Positions 1-6,893 of a stretch of 13,446 nucleotides of DNA are shown here, piece by piece. The DNA is from JASFQI01 sp050115555 (lineage in GTDB: Bacteria; Desulfobacterota; DSM-4660; Desulfatiglandales; HGW-15), in NCBI GenBank assembly GCA_050115555.1, contig JASFQI010000115.1, positions 1 through 13,446 on the forward strand, written 5' to 3'. The stretch's first letter is position 1, and every line of letters begins with the position of its first letter. The notes under the pieces were generated by a model. That model was not told the origin of the DNA, searched no databases, and saw only the letters and a list, made by a program, of their open reading frames with translations. The position numbers and the translations under genes are program-made.

Positions 1-576
1 GAGTGGGTCAGAAACGTCTCATCCGGTTTGAAGATCCCGCTCACCGTGGGAGGCGGCATTTCCACGCTGGACGACATCGAGAAGACCCTGGAGGCCGGGG
101 CCGCAAAGATTTCCATGAACAGCGCCGCGGTCCGGGATCCGGACCTGGTGCGCCGGGCAGCAGAGCGGTTCGGCGCGGATCGGGTGACCGTGGCGGTGGA
201 TGCCCGAAGAAACCCCGACATGGCATCCGGGTTCGAGCTGGTAGTCTCGGGCGGGACCCGGCCCGTTGGGCAGGACGCCATTGCATGGGCCCGTCAATGC
301 CAGGACCTGGGGGCGGGCACGATCCTGCCCACCAGCATGGACGGCGACGGCACCCAGGCGGGGTACGATTTGGAGTTCACCCGGGCCGTGGCCGATGTCG
401 TGACGGTGCCCGTGGTGGCATCCGGAGGTGCAGGCACGCTCGAGCACTTCTATGAGGGCGTGATCCAGGGCGGGGCCAGCGTCCTTCTGGCCGCGTCCGT
501 GTTCCACTATCGCACCCTGAGCATCGGGCAGATCAAGGACTACCTGAGATCCAAAGGCCTGAAGGTCAACGCCTAG
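1..576 (+). CDS. hisF: Imidazole glycerol phosphate synthase cyclase subunit HisF (5' truncated by window edge)
   Basis: HisF is the cyclase half of the HisF-HisH complex. It uses ammonia from the glutaminase HisH to convert PRFAR to imidazole glycerol phosphate and AICAR in histidine biosynthesis, in the cytoplasm. The reading frame is open from base 1, and 191 codons of the usual ~250 are visible. The (beta/alpha)8-barrel phosphate-binding and catalytic segments are recognisable: VGGGI (46-60), VAVDAR (190-207, with the conserved Asp at 199-201), TSMDGDGT (331-354, with the catalytic Asp at 346-348), VVASGGAG (412-435) and LAASVFH (487-507). The N-terminal catalytic Asp lies outside the window. 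The residue between the two Asp of SMDGDGT is Gly, where Arg is common. The gene is followed after 70 bases by a methyltransferase. Any other his genes would be upstream and cannot be seen. The family call is secure. Confidence 0.95.
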   Translation, partial: EWVRNVSSGLKIPLTVGGGISTLDDIEKTLEAGAAKISMNSAAVRDPDLVRRAAERFGADRVTVAVDARRNPDMASGFELVVSGGTRPVGQDAIAWARQCQDLGAGTILPTSMDGDGTQAGYDLEFTRAVADVVTVPVVASGGAGTLEHFYEGVIQGGASVLLAASVFHYRTLSIGQIKDYLRSKGLKVNA

Positions 577-646
577 GAAGCTTTTTCCGGGAGCCTTGGC
601 TTCTCTCCGTTCGACGGAATGAGAAAGAGGGGATCAGCGGGGCATC

Positions 647-1462
647 ATGGGCAATACGGCACAAAAGCTCGCGCTCTCCGATCTTTTGCGGGCACCGGTG
701 ATCCAAGGCGCGATTCGGACCCTGGACTTGCCTCCAGGGAGCCGAGGCCTGGATGTGGGGTGTGGAATCGGGAGCCATACCCTGCTTCTGGCCGAGGCCG
801 TGGGAGAGGGCGGTCATGTGACCGGCCTGGACCGGTCCAGGGAGCTCCTGGCCGAGGCGGAGCAGCGGGCCGGGGGTTCTTCCCAGAGAAACCGAGTCTC
901 GTTTCAATACGGGGACATGTACGCGCTACCCTGGCCGGAGGATTCCATGGACTGGGTCTGGAGCGTGGACTGCGCCGGATATGCGCCCGGCGATCCTGTC
1001 TTGCTGCTGAGGGAGTTTGCACGTGTGGTCCGGCCCGGGGGTCGCATTGTCCTGCTGGCCTGGTCCAGTCAGCAGCTCCTTCCCGGGCACCCTGTGCTCG
1101 AGGCGCGGTTGAACGCCTCGTCCCAGGGGATCGCCCCGTTTGCTCAAGGCCAAAGGCCGGAGTCCCACGTGATGCGGGCGCTGGGGTGGTTCGAGGAGGC
1201 CGGATTGAAGGACGCCCGGGCCCGAACCCTGGTGGGGGACGTGCAGGCCCCCCTGGGCAGGGAGGTCCGTGAGGCCCTGCTCTCCCTCTTTGACATGCGC
1301 TGGGGCGATCCCGGCGTCGAGCTTTCGGCCGAGGACGAGGCGGAGTACCGGCGCCTGTGCGTTCCCGAGTCCCCAGACTGCATCCTGAACGTGCGCGACT
1401 ACTACGCATTTTTCACGTACTCCCTGTTTGAGGGAAGCGTGGGTATTGACAAGGCATCCTGA
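647..1462 (+). CDS. Class I SAM-dependent methyltransferase (substrate unknown)
   Basis: This is a 271-aa cytoplasmic Rossmann-fold methyltransferase of the Methyltransf_11/25 type. Visible motifs are motif I GLDVGCGIG (residues 34-42, SAM binding), the acidic end of strand beta2 at GLD (60-62), a GDMYALPW segment (about 88-95) that typically contacts the SAM adenine, and the post-motif VRPGGRIVLLAW. The C-terminal third (about residues 125-271) is a variable substrate cap and ends with an aromatic-rich stretch. No membrane segment or signal peptide is seen. ATG 647 is preceded by purine-rich GAGGGG and GCGGGG, which can serve as the ribosome-binding site. It lies 70 bases after hisF and 49 bases before the racemase, so co-transcription is possible. 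The fold is clear. The substrate cannot be read from the sequence; small-molecule (quinone- or arsenite-like) and unknown acceptors all remain possible. Confidence 0.88.
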   Translation: MGNTAQKLALSDLLRAPVIQGAIRTLDLPPGSRGLDVGCGIGSHTLLLAEAVGEGGHVTGLDRSRELLAEAEQRAGGSSQRNRVSFQYGDMYALPWPEDSMDWVWSVDCAGYAPGDPVLLLREFARVVRPGGRIVLLAWSSQQLLPGHPVLEARLNASSQGIAPFAQGQRPESHVMRALGWFEEAGLKDARARTLVGDVQAPLGREVREALLSLFDMRWGDPGVELSAEDEAEYRRLCVPESPDCILNVRDYYAFFTYSLFEGSVGIDKAS

Positions 1463-1511
1463 AGCCGGACAGGATGGAGCAAGGTGCAAGGGGGCGAAAG
1501 GAGATCAAAGC

Positions 1512-2237
1512 ATGAAACACACGGTCGTTCCGATGAAGACCATCGGGCTGCTGGGGGGCATGAGCACGGAGGCGACGAGGGAGTATTACCGGCTCATCAA
1601 CGAAGGCGTCAACCGGTTTCTGGGCGGGCACAATGTGGCTGAGCTGCTCCTTTGCAGCGTCAACTTCCAGAACATCGAGCGATTCGTTCGGAACGGGCAG
1701 TGGGAGGAGGCAGGGGCCTACCTGGCCCAAAAGGCGAAGCAGGTCGAGGCGGGAGGCGCGGACTACCTGTTCCTGGCCACGAACACGATGCACAGGGTTC
1801 GCGATGCGATCCTCTCGGCCGTGTCCATCCCGTTCGTGGACATCTTCGAGGTGGCGGCCCGGGCCGTGCAACAAAAGGGCCTTCGCACCGTGGCCCTGCT
1901 GGGGACCTACCCCGTGATGACAGACCCGTTCTACCGCGAGGCCTACCATTCCCAGGGCGTGGAAACGATCTCGCCCCCGGAGGCGGAGATGCGGGAGGTG
2001 GATCGCATCATTTTTGACGAGATGTGCCACCATCGGTTTTTGCCTTCATCCAAGCAGTACTACATCGATGTGGTGAACGCCCTGCGGGATCAGGGCGCGG
2101 AGGGCGTGATTCTCGGGTGCACGGAGATCAAGATGCTCATCAGTCCGCAGGATTTTCCGGGGTTCCCGGTATTCGACACCACGGAGCTCCACTGCGACGA
2201 GGCGGTCCGTTTGTGTGTGGGCCGGGAGGCGTCCTGA
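1512..2237 (+). CDS. Aspartate/glutamate racemase, YgeA-type (Thr/Cys active site)
   Basis: This is a PLP-independent amino-acid racemase of the Asp/Glu racemase superfamily, 241 aa. The N-terminus MKTIGLLGGMS and the YYRLINEGVN segment resemble E. coli YgeA. The first catalytic position, normally Cys in a CNT context, is Thr90 (ATNTMH). The second is Cys203 (LGCTEI). Counted from the internal Met8 (ATG 1533), the Thr is residue 83, the number reported for YgeA (Thr83/Cys197), where this pair gives an enzyme selective for L-Asp and L-Glu. ATG 1512 is chosen because AAAGGAG lies 8-14 bases upstream. ATG 1533 is the alternative and would give 234 aa, close to YgeA's length. No signal peptide is seen. 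The neighbours give no pathway. A role in D-amino-acid supply or in amino-acid catabolism is possible. Confidence 0.88.
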   Translation: MKHTVVPMKTIGLLGGMSTEATREYYRLINEGVNRFLGGHNVAELLLCSVNFQNIERFVRNGQWEEAGAYLAQKAKQVEAGGADYLFLATNTMHRVRDAILSAVSIPFVDIFEVAARAVQQKGLRTVALLGTYPVMTDPFYREAYHSQGVETISPPEAEMREVDRIIFDEMCHHRFLPSSKQYYIDVVNALRDQGAEGVILGCTEIKMLISPQDFPGFPVFDTTELHCDEAVRLCVGREAS

Positions 2238-2241
2238 GTTT

Positions 2242-2274
2242 CAGGAGGTTCGATCGACTCGCTCGAAGCTCCTG
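2242..2274 (+). other. Intercistronic hairpin without U-tract
   Basis: The arms CAGGAGGTTCGA (2242-2253) and TCGAAGCTCCTG (2263-2274) pair at 11 of 12 positions with one G-G mismatch, around a 9-base loop. The hairpin starts 5 bases after the racemase stop and ends 40 bases before the DUF2059 start. No T-run follows, so it is not a classical intrinsic terminator. It may stabilise the 3' end of the upstream message or mark a processing site. The left arm contains AGGAGG, but no start codon sits at a suitable distance. Confidence 0.55.
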
Positions 2275-2314
2275 TGCCCCGGAAGGACCCCCGGAGAAGA
2301 AAGGAAGGCGTTCT

Positions 2315-2818
2315 ATGAAGTGCCGGCGAATCGTGCTGTGTCTCGTGATCTGTGTGGCCTGGCTTTCAGGCGTGTCCCATGCCGATACCATTCCTGCGGA
2401 AAAGCAGAAAGCCATTATCTCGCTCATGGAGGCCTCGGGCGCCCTGAACATGGCGACCCAGTTCTCTAACATTATGGTCGGTCAGATGATGGAGGTGTTG
2501 AAGCAGGCGGACTCGGAGGTCCCGGCGCGGGCCTACGACATCGTACGAGACGAGGTCAACACCCTCGTGAACGAGGAGATCGGGTCGTTTATCGCCTATG
2601 TCCTGCCGATCTACCACCGGTACTTCACCCTGGATGAGATTCGGGAAATGGTGTCGTTCTACGAATCCGCCGTGGGCCGGAAGGTCGTTCAGGTGATGCC
2701 CTCCATGATGCAGGAGAGCATGGCCGCAGGCCAGCAATGGGCGCAAGGCCTGGAAGCAAAGCTGGTGAAGCGACTCGAGGCCCGGTTCGAGGCGGAAGGG
2801 GTCGAGGCGCCCAACTGA
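2315..2818 (+). CDS. Exported DUF2059 domain protein
   Basis: This is a 167-aa protein of unknown function. It begins with a type I signal peptide: a basic MKCRR start, a hydrophobic core over residues 6-20, and a probable cleavage site after SHA (residue 23). The mature protein is largely alpha-helical and is expected in the periplasm. The segment around residues 97-135, with Tyr103-Phe104-Thr-Leu-Asp-Glu-Ile, SFYESAVGRKVV and a following MPSMMQES, is the typical DUF2059 core. ATG 2315 is chosen because AAGGAAGG lies 7-14 bases upstream and the signal peptide begins there; upstream in-frame sequence overlaps the racemase gene. The two Cys in the signal peptide are not in a lipobox arrangement, so a lipoprotein is unlikely. 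The C-terminal 30 residues are charged and helical. The next gene starts 53 bases downstream. No biochemical role is known to me for this family. Confidence 0.85.
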   Translation: MKCRRIVLCLVICVAWLSGVSHADTIPAEKQKAIISLMEASGALNMATQFSNIMVGQMMEVLKQADSEVPARAYDIVRDEVNTLVNEEIGSFIAYVLPIYHRYFTLDEIREMVSFYESAVGRKVVQVMPSMMQESMAAGQQWAQGLEAKLVKRLEARFEAEGVEAPN

Positions 2819-2871
2819 TTCGTTTCAGGATAGGCCTTCGGAAAGGCTGGCGAGAGGTGGGGACCGATCCC

Positions 2872-3336
2872 GTGCACAAGCTTTTCGGTGTGGGCATGAC
2901 CGGAGCGGCCCTCAGCACGGGGTTCATGGCCCTTGTGTGGGGGCTCGACCGCATGCTCGGCCGTCCCGAGATTACTGCAAATTACGTTGGGATTGTCCGG
3001 GTTGTGGGTGCATGCCTTGCAGGGGCGGGGCTGCTGCTTCACGGGTGGACCGGCTTTACCCTTCGCCACTGGTGGCTGGATGGCCGGTTGTGTAAGGAAG
3101 GGCCTTTCCGCTTTTTCCACCATCCCATGTATGCCGCCTGGATCACGTTCATCGGTCTGGGCATTCCCCTACTGCTCAACGCGTGGGTGTTCCTGCTGTG
3201 GCCGGTGATGGTGCACCCGCTCTGGCACCGGCTGGTCCAGCGGGAAGAGCAGATGATGGAGTCGCTCTTCGGAGAGGAATACCGAACGTATGCGGAGCGC
3301 ACACCGCGTTTTGTTCCCCGGTTCCGAAGGGGCTGA
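2872..3336 (+). CDS. Small integral-membrane methyltransferase-like protein (ICMT/PEMT superfamily)
   Basis: This is a ~154-aa membrane protein with about three to four hydrophobic segments (roughly residues 8-27, 38-58 and 88-112). It has the C-terminal signature of isoprenylcysteine/phospholipid methyltransferase-like proteins: GPFR (77-80), HHPMY (83-87), Glu126, FGEEYRTY (133-140) and TPRFVPRF (144-151). In this superfamily the conserved block binds SAM at the membrane face. The first residue of the usual RHP motif is His here. Bacterial substrates are mostly unknown. The start is uncertain. No ATG exists near the end of the upstream gene, and the first ATG after it (2896) would cut into the first hydrophobic segment. 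GTG 2872 is preferred because AGGTGGGG ends 9 bases upstream. GTG 2857 would add five residues. The ATG at 2737 is rejected because it lies deep inside the DUF2059 gene. Confidence 0.78.
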   Translation: MHKLFGVGMTGAALSTGFMALVWGLDRMLGRPEITANYVGIVRVVGACLAGAGLLLHGWTGFTLRHWWLDGRLCKEGPFRFFHHPMYAAWITFIGLGIPLLLNAWVFLLWPVMVHPLWHRLVQREEQMMESLFGEEYRTYAERTPRFVPRFRRG

Positions 3337-3444
3337 AGCGCGACTCTCATATAGATGCCCGGGGATCGGAAGGCCCGGGAACGATGTGAATCCCAAAAAC
3401 AGGCCGTGCGGTGCATCGACCCCACGGAAAGCGAGCTACCCCCC

Positions 3445-4512
3445 ATGCACCGTGTCATGATTCACCCCGCAACGTACGAGACGGTCCGTGAGGCGGTGGA
3501 CCGTGCGTTTTCATTGTTTCCCCAGGACCTCAAGGGAAAACGCGTCCTCATCAAACCCAATGTGCTTCGCGCGTCCCAGGCAGAGGAGGGCATTGTCACT
3601 CATCCCGCCATGCTTCGTGCCGTGGTGGAACGGGTGGAGGCGGAGCACCCCGGCACCCTGGTGGTAGGTGACAACCCGGGCATCTTCAGCTACGGGGCGA
3701 ACGAGGAAAGCTTCCGCCAGACCGGCCTCCTGGATGCGGCCGGGCCTTACTACAGGAACCTCGGGGACGAGTCCGTGGATGTGGACTTTCACCCCGATTT
3801 CATGCCCCGGGTGAGTGTTTCCCGGGAGGTGCTGGAGGCGGACGTCCTCATCAGCCTGCCCAGGTTCAAGACCCACGGTCTCACCGTGATCACCGGCGGT
3901 ATAAAGAACAGCTACGGCATTCTTCCCGGCGCCCAGAAGGCACGTCTTCACAGGGCCGCAGGCAATGCCGAACGGTTCCACGAAATGATTGTGGAGGTGT
4001 TCAAGATCCGCGTCCCCGACCTGTTTATCCTGGACGCCGTGATCGGCATGGAGGGCAACGGCCCGGCCTCTCCAGACCTGCGCGAAGTCGGCCGTGTCCT
4101 GGCCTCGGACAATGCCGTGGCCCTGGATACCGTCATGGCCCACATGATGGGTTGCGACCCGGGGAAGCTGCGGTTCCTTCAAAAGGCTGCGGCCGAGGGG
4201 CTGGGGGAGAATGACCTGGACCGGATCGAGGTGATGGGCGAACTCGAGATCCTGCCCGACTGGAAGCTTCCTCCCATGGGCGGCGAAGCGATCCTGGGGA
4301 ACGAAGAGGTTCAGGTGTTCCTTCAGGAACGGGCGGTTCTTCGGCCCCAGGCCGATCCCGAGCTGTGTACAGGCTGTGGGACCTGCGTGGAGCAGTGCCC
4401 CATGTCAGCCCTGCGTATGGAGGGGGACATCCCCGTAGTGGAGAAGGACGCCTGCATTTCCTGCTTCTGCTGCCAGGAAATCTGCCCGGAGAAGGCCATG
4501 ACCCTGCAGTAA
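3445..4512 (+). CDS. DUF362 domain protein with C-terminal two-[4Fe-4S] ferredoxin domain
   Basis: This is a 355-aa, probably cytoplasmic iron-sulfur protein. The N-terminal ~290 residues are the DUF362 domain, with LIKPNV (35-40), GDNPG (75-79), SLPRFKTH (137-144), GGIKNSYG (151-158) and ILDAVIGMEGNGP (195-207). The C-terminus carries two consecutive CxxCxxCxxxCP motifs (Cys308/311/314/318 and Cys337/340/343/347), each predicted to bind a [4Fe-4S] cluster. Cys342 is an extra Cys inside the second motif. DUF362 proteins with this layout are common in anaerobes. Their reaction is not established, and electron transfer is inferred from the clusters. ATG 3445 is chosen because the family usually begins a few residues before this region. 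The in-frame ATG 3355 has no ribosome-binding site and would add 30 atypical polar residues. The gene converges on the MFS transporter with 19 bases between stop codons. Confidence 0.9.
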   Translation: MHRVMIHPATYETVREAVDRAFSLFPQDLKGKRVLIKPNVLRASQAEEGIVTHPAMLRAVVERVEAEHPGTLVVGDNPGIFSYGANEESFRQTGLLDAAGPYYRNLGDESVDVDFHPDFMPRVSVSREVLEADVLISLPRFKTHGLTVITGGIKNSYGILPGAQKARLHRAAGNAERFHEMIVEVFKIRVPDLFILDAVIGMEGNGPASPDLREVGRVLASDNAVALDTVMAHMMGCDPGKLRFLQKAAAEGLGENDLDRIEVMGELEILPDWKLPPMGGEAILGNEEVQVFLQERAVLRPQADPELCTGCGTCVEQCPMSALRMEGDIPVVEKDACISCFCCQEICPEKAMTLQ

Positions 4513-4531
4513 CCCTCTGCGCCCGAATGCA

Positions 4532-5812
4532 TCAGGCCTCGACCAGGGTTTCCTTGAGGAAGAGGCTGGCGAACAGGGCGACCGCTCCGCAGAGGAAGAG
4601 GACCAGGAGCCCCTGCTGGAAGCCCGCCAGCAGGAATTCTCCCTGGGCGTTCAGACCCTGTTTCTCCAGCACCACCCCCAGGACCACCTGGAAGACGGCC
4701 CCGCCGGCGAAAGGGAAGAAGTTCACCAGGCCCGTGGCCGTCCCTGCGATGGACACGGGAAAAAGCTCCTTGTTCGTGGTGAACCCGATGGTGACCATGG
4801 CACCGGAGAAGATGCCCACGATCAGGCAGATGGGGTAGTAGAAGGGCAACGGGATCCGGCTGGTGAAGAGAAACAGGACGCCCGTGACGGCCACCATGAA
4901 GCAACTTCCAATGATCAGGACGGGCTTACGCGCCCGGAACACCCGGTTGGAGAGCCAGCTTAGAAGCGGGCTTCCCACGATCATTCCGAAGGCGGCCATG
5001 GAGAGGATGTGCCCGGCGTGGGGCTTGGTCAGGCCGTAGACCTGCATCAGGTAGGGACCTCCCCAGAGCCCGATGAAGGAGAAGAAGATCGCGCAGGTGA
5101 AGAAGAACCAGCAAGCCAGGGGCCAGAACCGAGGCTCGGACAGGACCCGCTGGATGCCCCGGCCCAGGCTCAGGGTCTCGGCGGGCTTGCCGGAGGCTTC
5201 CGCAGCCGGGGACGGCCAGCCCATGACCGACGGCCGGTCCCGCACGAAGGCCCAGACCAGGATGCCCAGGACCAGGGTGAAGGCTCCTACGAGCACGAAG
5301 GACTGACGCCACCCGATCCAGGTGCTGATGTAGGCGAGCGGCGTGGCCGCCGAGTAAGAGCCGATGCCGCCCATGGCCATGAGGATGCCGGTCATCATGG
5401 CGAACTCCTTGATGCGGAACCACTCGGCCAGGACCTTCAGGGTCGGGACGAAGAGCATGGCCACGCCGATGCCCACCAGGGTCCGGCCCACGATGGCCAC
5501 GTAGACGTTCGGGGCCATGCCCAGCATGACGGAGCCGGCAAAGGCCACGCAGAAGAAGAGGGTGATGGTCTTGCGTGGGCCCCAGGAGTCTGAGAGGAGG
5601 CCCGCAGGCAGTTGCATCAGGGCGTAGGGGTAGAAGTAGGCTGAGCCCAGGAGGCCGAGGAGGCCTCCCCCGGCGGCCAGGTCCCGGCGCATGTCCTCGG
5701 CCACCACCGCCGGGCAGAGACGGTGGAAGTAGACCAGGATGTAGCCGAGCGCCAGAATCCAGAAGATGAGCCAACGGTACCGCAGCGCCTTCCGAAGATT
5801 GTCCCCGGTCAT
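4532..5812 (-). CDS. Major facilitator superfamily transporter
   Basis: This is a 426-aa inner-membrane secondary transporter with about 12 hydrophobic segments in two halves. A cytoplasmic loop around residues 195-225 contains the charged DRPSVMGWP stretch. A motif-A-like loop lies between helices 2 and 3 (GLLSDSWGPRK, 71-81); the usual second basic/acidic pattern is altered, with Ser-Trp between Asp75 and Gly78. The FHRLCPAVVAEDM start (29-41) and GRTLVGIGVAMLFVPTLKVLAEW resemble anion:cation symporter-like MFS members, so an organic anion is a reasonable substrate guess only. The start is the ATG complementary to 5810-5812, preceded on the minus strand by AAAGGGGGC. The open frame upstream of it is not hydrophobic and overlaps the promoter region. 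The gene is divergent from the metallo-hydrolase, suggesting joint use. No terminator is visible in the 19 bases before the DUF362 gene. Confidence 0.9.
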   Translation of the reverse strand: MTGDNLRKALRYRWLIFWILALGYILVYFHRLCPAVVAEDMRRDLAAGGGLLGLLGSAYFYPYALMQLPAGLLSDSWGPRKTITLFFCVAFAGSVMLGMAPNVYVAIVGRTLVGIGVAMLFVPTLKVLAEWFRIKEFAMMTGILMAMGGIGSYSAATPLAYISTWIGWRQSFVLVGAFTLVLGILVWAFVRDRPSVMGWPSPAAEASGKPAETLSLGRGIQRVLSEPRFWPLACWFFFTCAIFFSFIGLWGGPYLMQVYGLTKPHAGHILSMAAFGMIVGSPLLSWLSNRVFRARKPVLIIGSCFMVAVTGVLFLFTSRIPLPFYYPICLIVGIFSGAMVTIGFTTNKELFPVSIAGTATGLVNFFPFAGGAVFQVVLGVVLEKQGLNAQGEFLLAGFQQGLLVLFLCGAVALFASLFLKETLVEA

Positions 5813-5836
5813 GAAGCCCCCTTTCGAGGTGTGGGT

Positions 5837-5865
5837 TTGACAGGCCCCGAGTCGTTTCTTATGAT
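5837..5865 (+). promoter_or_regulatory. Sigma70-type promoter for the MBL-fold hydrolase
   Basis: A perfect -35 TTGACA (5837-5842) is separated by 17 bases from a -10 TATGAT (5860-5865, five of six consensus). Transcription would start near 5872, leaving a ~56-base leader before ATG 5928. The site lies inside the 115-base divergent gap, so it may also affect the MFS gene on the other strand. No comparably good minus-strand promoter was found. The hexamers and spacing are the same as at 8575-8603. Confidence 0.75.
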
Positions 5866-5927
5866 ATTGCGACGCACGGGGCGAACATCTCCTTTCATGC
5901 GCAATTCCTGCCGGCAAGGAGTATACC

Positions 5928-6674
5928 ATGACTCAGTACCGCATTCACCCCATTGTTCTGGGGACCAAGATGTTCGACAAGGGCATGATGACCTATCAGC
6001 ACGACTACGGCACGCCTTACACCATCCCGATCTACGCCTGGTACCTGGAAGGTGGGGAGAGCACCGTGCTGGTGGACACCGGGGAGATGTCCCCGGTGCG
6101 CTCCGAGGACCGGGAAAAACAGATCGGGGGGCCCATTTACACATTTGAGGAGGGGCTGGCCCGCTACGGTCTCGGTCCCGAAGACGTGGACGTGGTCGTG
6201 CACACCCATCTCCACAACGACCACTGCGAGAACGATTTCAAGTGTACGAACGCGGTCTTTTACGTACATGAAAAGGAGATGGAACGCGTTCACGATCCCC
6301 ATCCCCTGGATTACCGGTACCTGGAGGATTTTGTGGAGGACGTGGAAGCGAACGGCCAGATTCGGACCCTGAACGGGGATGCGGAGATCCTGCCCGGCAT
6401 CCGGGTCATGCACACCCCGGCCCACACCGAGGGCGGCCTTACCGTGCTCGTGGACACGACCGAAGGGGTTGCCGCGATCACCGGGTTCTGCGTGATCATG
6501 GAGAACTTCGAACCACCCCCGCAGATTCGTGCCATGGAGATGGAGGTCATCCCGCCGGGTACGCCCGTCAACCCGTGTGAGGCCTACGACATCATGCTGC
6601 GCGTTCGGGAGGAGGCCGACATCCTGATCCCCCTCCACGAACCAAGGTATGCTGCTGTGGAAACCATCCCCTAG
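5928..6674 (+). CDS. Metallo-beta-lactamase-fold hydrolase, AHL-lactonase-like, atypical metal site
   Basis: This is a 248-aa MBL-fold protein resembling the N-acyl-homoserine-lactonase (AiiA/AttM) group in length and motif order. The HxHxDH motif is present as HLHNDH (His94, His96, Asp98, His99). His166 lies in the TPAHTEGG segment, and His237 (LIPLHEP) is the late ligand. The bridging Asp expected just before the conserved ENF (Asp191 in AiiA) is absent: the sequence reads ITGFCVIMENF, with Gly186-Phe187-Cys188 at that place. Metal binding and substrate may therefore differ from true lactonases. No signal peptide is seen, so it is probably cytoplasmic. ATG 5928 has an ideal AAGGAG 6 bases upstream and a near-consensus promoter. 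It is divergent from the MFS transporter. Hydrolysis of a lactone, ester or other small molecule is inferred; quorum quenching is not demonstrated. Confidence 0.85.
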   Translation: MTQYRIHPIVLGTKMFDKGMMTYQHDYGTPYTIPIYAWYLEGGESTVLVDTGEMSPVRSEDREKQIGGPIYTFEEGLARYGLGPEDVDVVVHTHLHNDHCENDFKCTNAVFYVHEKEMERVHDPHPLDYRYLEDFVEDVEANGQIRTLNGDAEILPGIRVMHTPAHTEGGLTVLVDTTEGVAAITGFCVIMENFEPPPQIRAMEMEVIPPGTPVNPCEAYDIMLRVREEADILIPLHEPRYAAVETIP

Positions 6675-6688
6675 CGAATCGGTAGAGC

Positions 6689-6717
6689 TTGACTTTCAGG
6701 CGGGGATTCTTTACAAG
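6689..6717 (+). promoter_or_regulatory. Possible promoter for the nucleotide-sugar dehydrogenase
   Basis: TTGACT (6689-6694, five of six) is followed after 17 bases by TACAAG (6712-6717, four of six, lacking the final T). It would start transcription near 6724 and leave a ~170-base leader. It lies just after the hydrolase stop and suggests a separate transcript for the dehydrogenase. The weak -10 makes this tentative. Confidence 0.35.
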
Positions 6718-6819
6718 GGCGGGGCCATTCGGCGAATCTCCGTGAAAAGTTATCGATCGCGTATCCTTGCGTCTTGCCTCGAAAAGACGGCGTGGAGATT
6801 CCATTTCGAGAGAGGGCGA

Positions 6820-6851
6820 GCCCCTGCCTGGCGTGTACGCAGGGCCGGGGC
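6820..6851 (+). other. Leader hairpin upstream of the dehydrogenase
   Basis: The outer arms GCCCC (6820-6824) and GGGGC (6847-6851) enclose a nested stem with CCT/AGG and GCGT/ACGC around a 2-base loop, separated by small bulges. It sits 42 bases before the dehydrogenase start in the 219-base gap 6675-6893, which holds no plausible gene. I do not recognise it as a known riboswitch. It may be chance pairing in GC-rich DNA. Confidence 0.3.
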
Positions 6852-6893
6852 CGAGGTGATTCAAAACCGCATTCATATCGTAGAGGATCTGTT

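Noticed and set aside
602..624. A small hairpin between hisF and the methyltransferase (TCCGT/ACGGA with TCTC/GAGA)
   Set aside because: It has a short 5-base core, a bulge and no T-run. It is too weak to call a terminator or regulator.
926..1489. A minus-strand open frame antisense to the methyltransferase
   Set aside because: It is a low-complexity shadow of a gene with intact SAM-binding motifs.
3358..3379. Two CCCGGG copies upstream of the DUF362 gene
   Set aside because: CCCGGG is self-complementary and expected by chance in GC-rich DNA, and nothing else supports a site.
1..4512. The idea that hisF through the DUF362 gene form one functional system
   Set aside because: The genes are co-oriented, but their functions do not join into a pathway and the gaps are 50-110 bases. 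Simple co-directional packing is sufficient.
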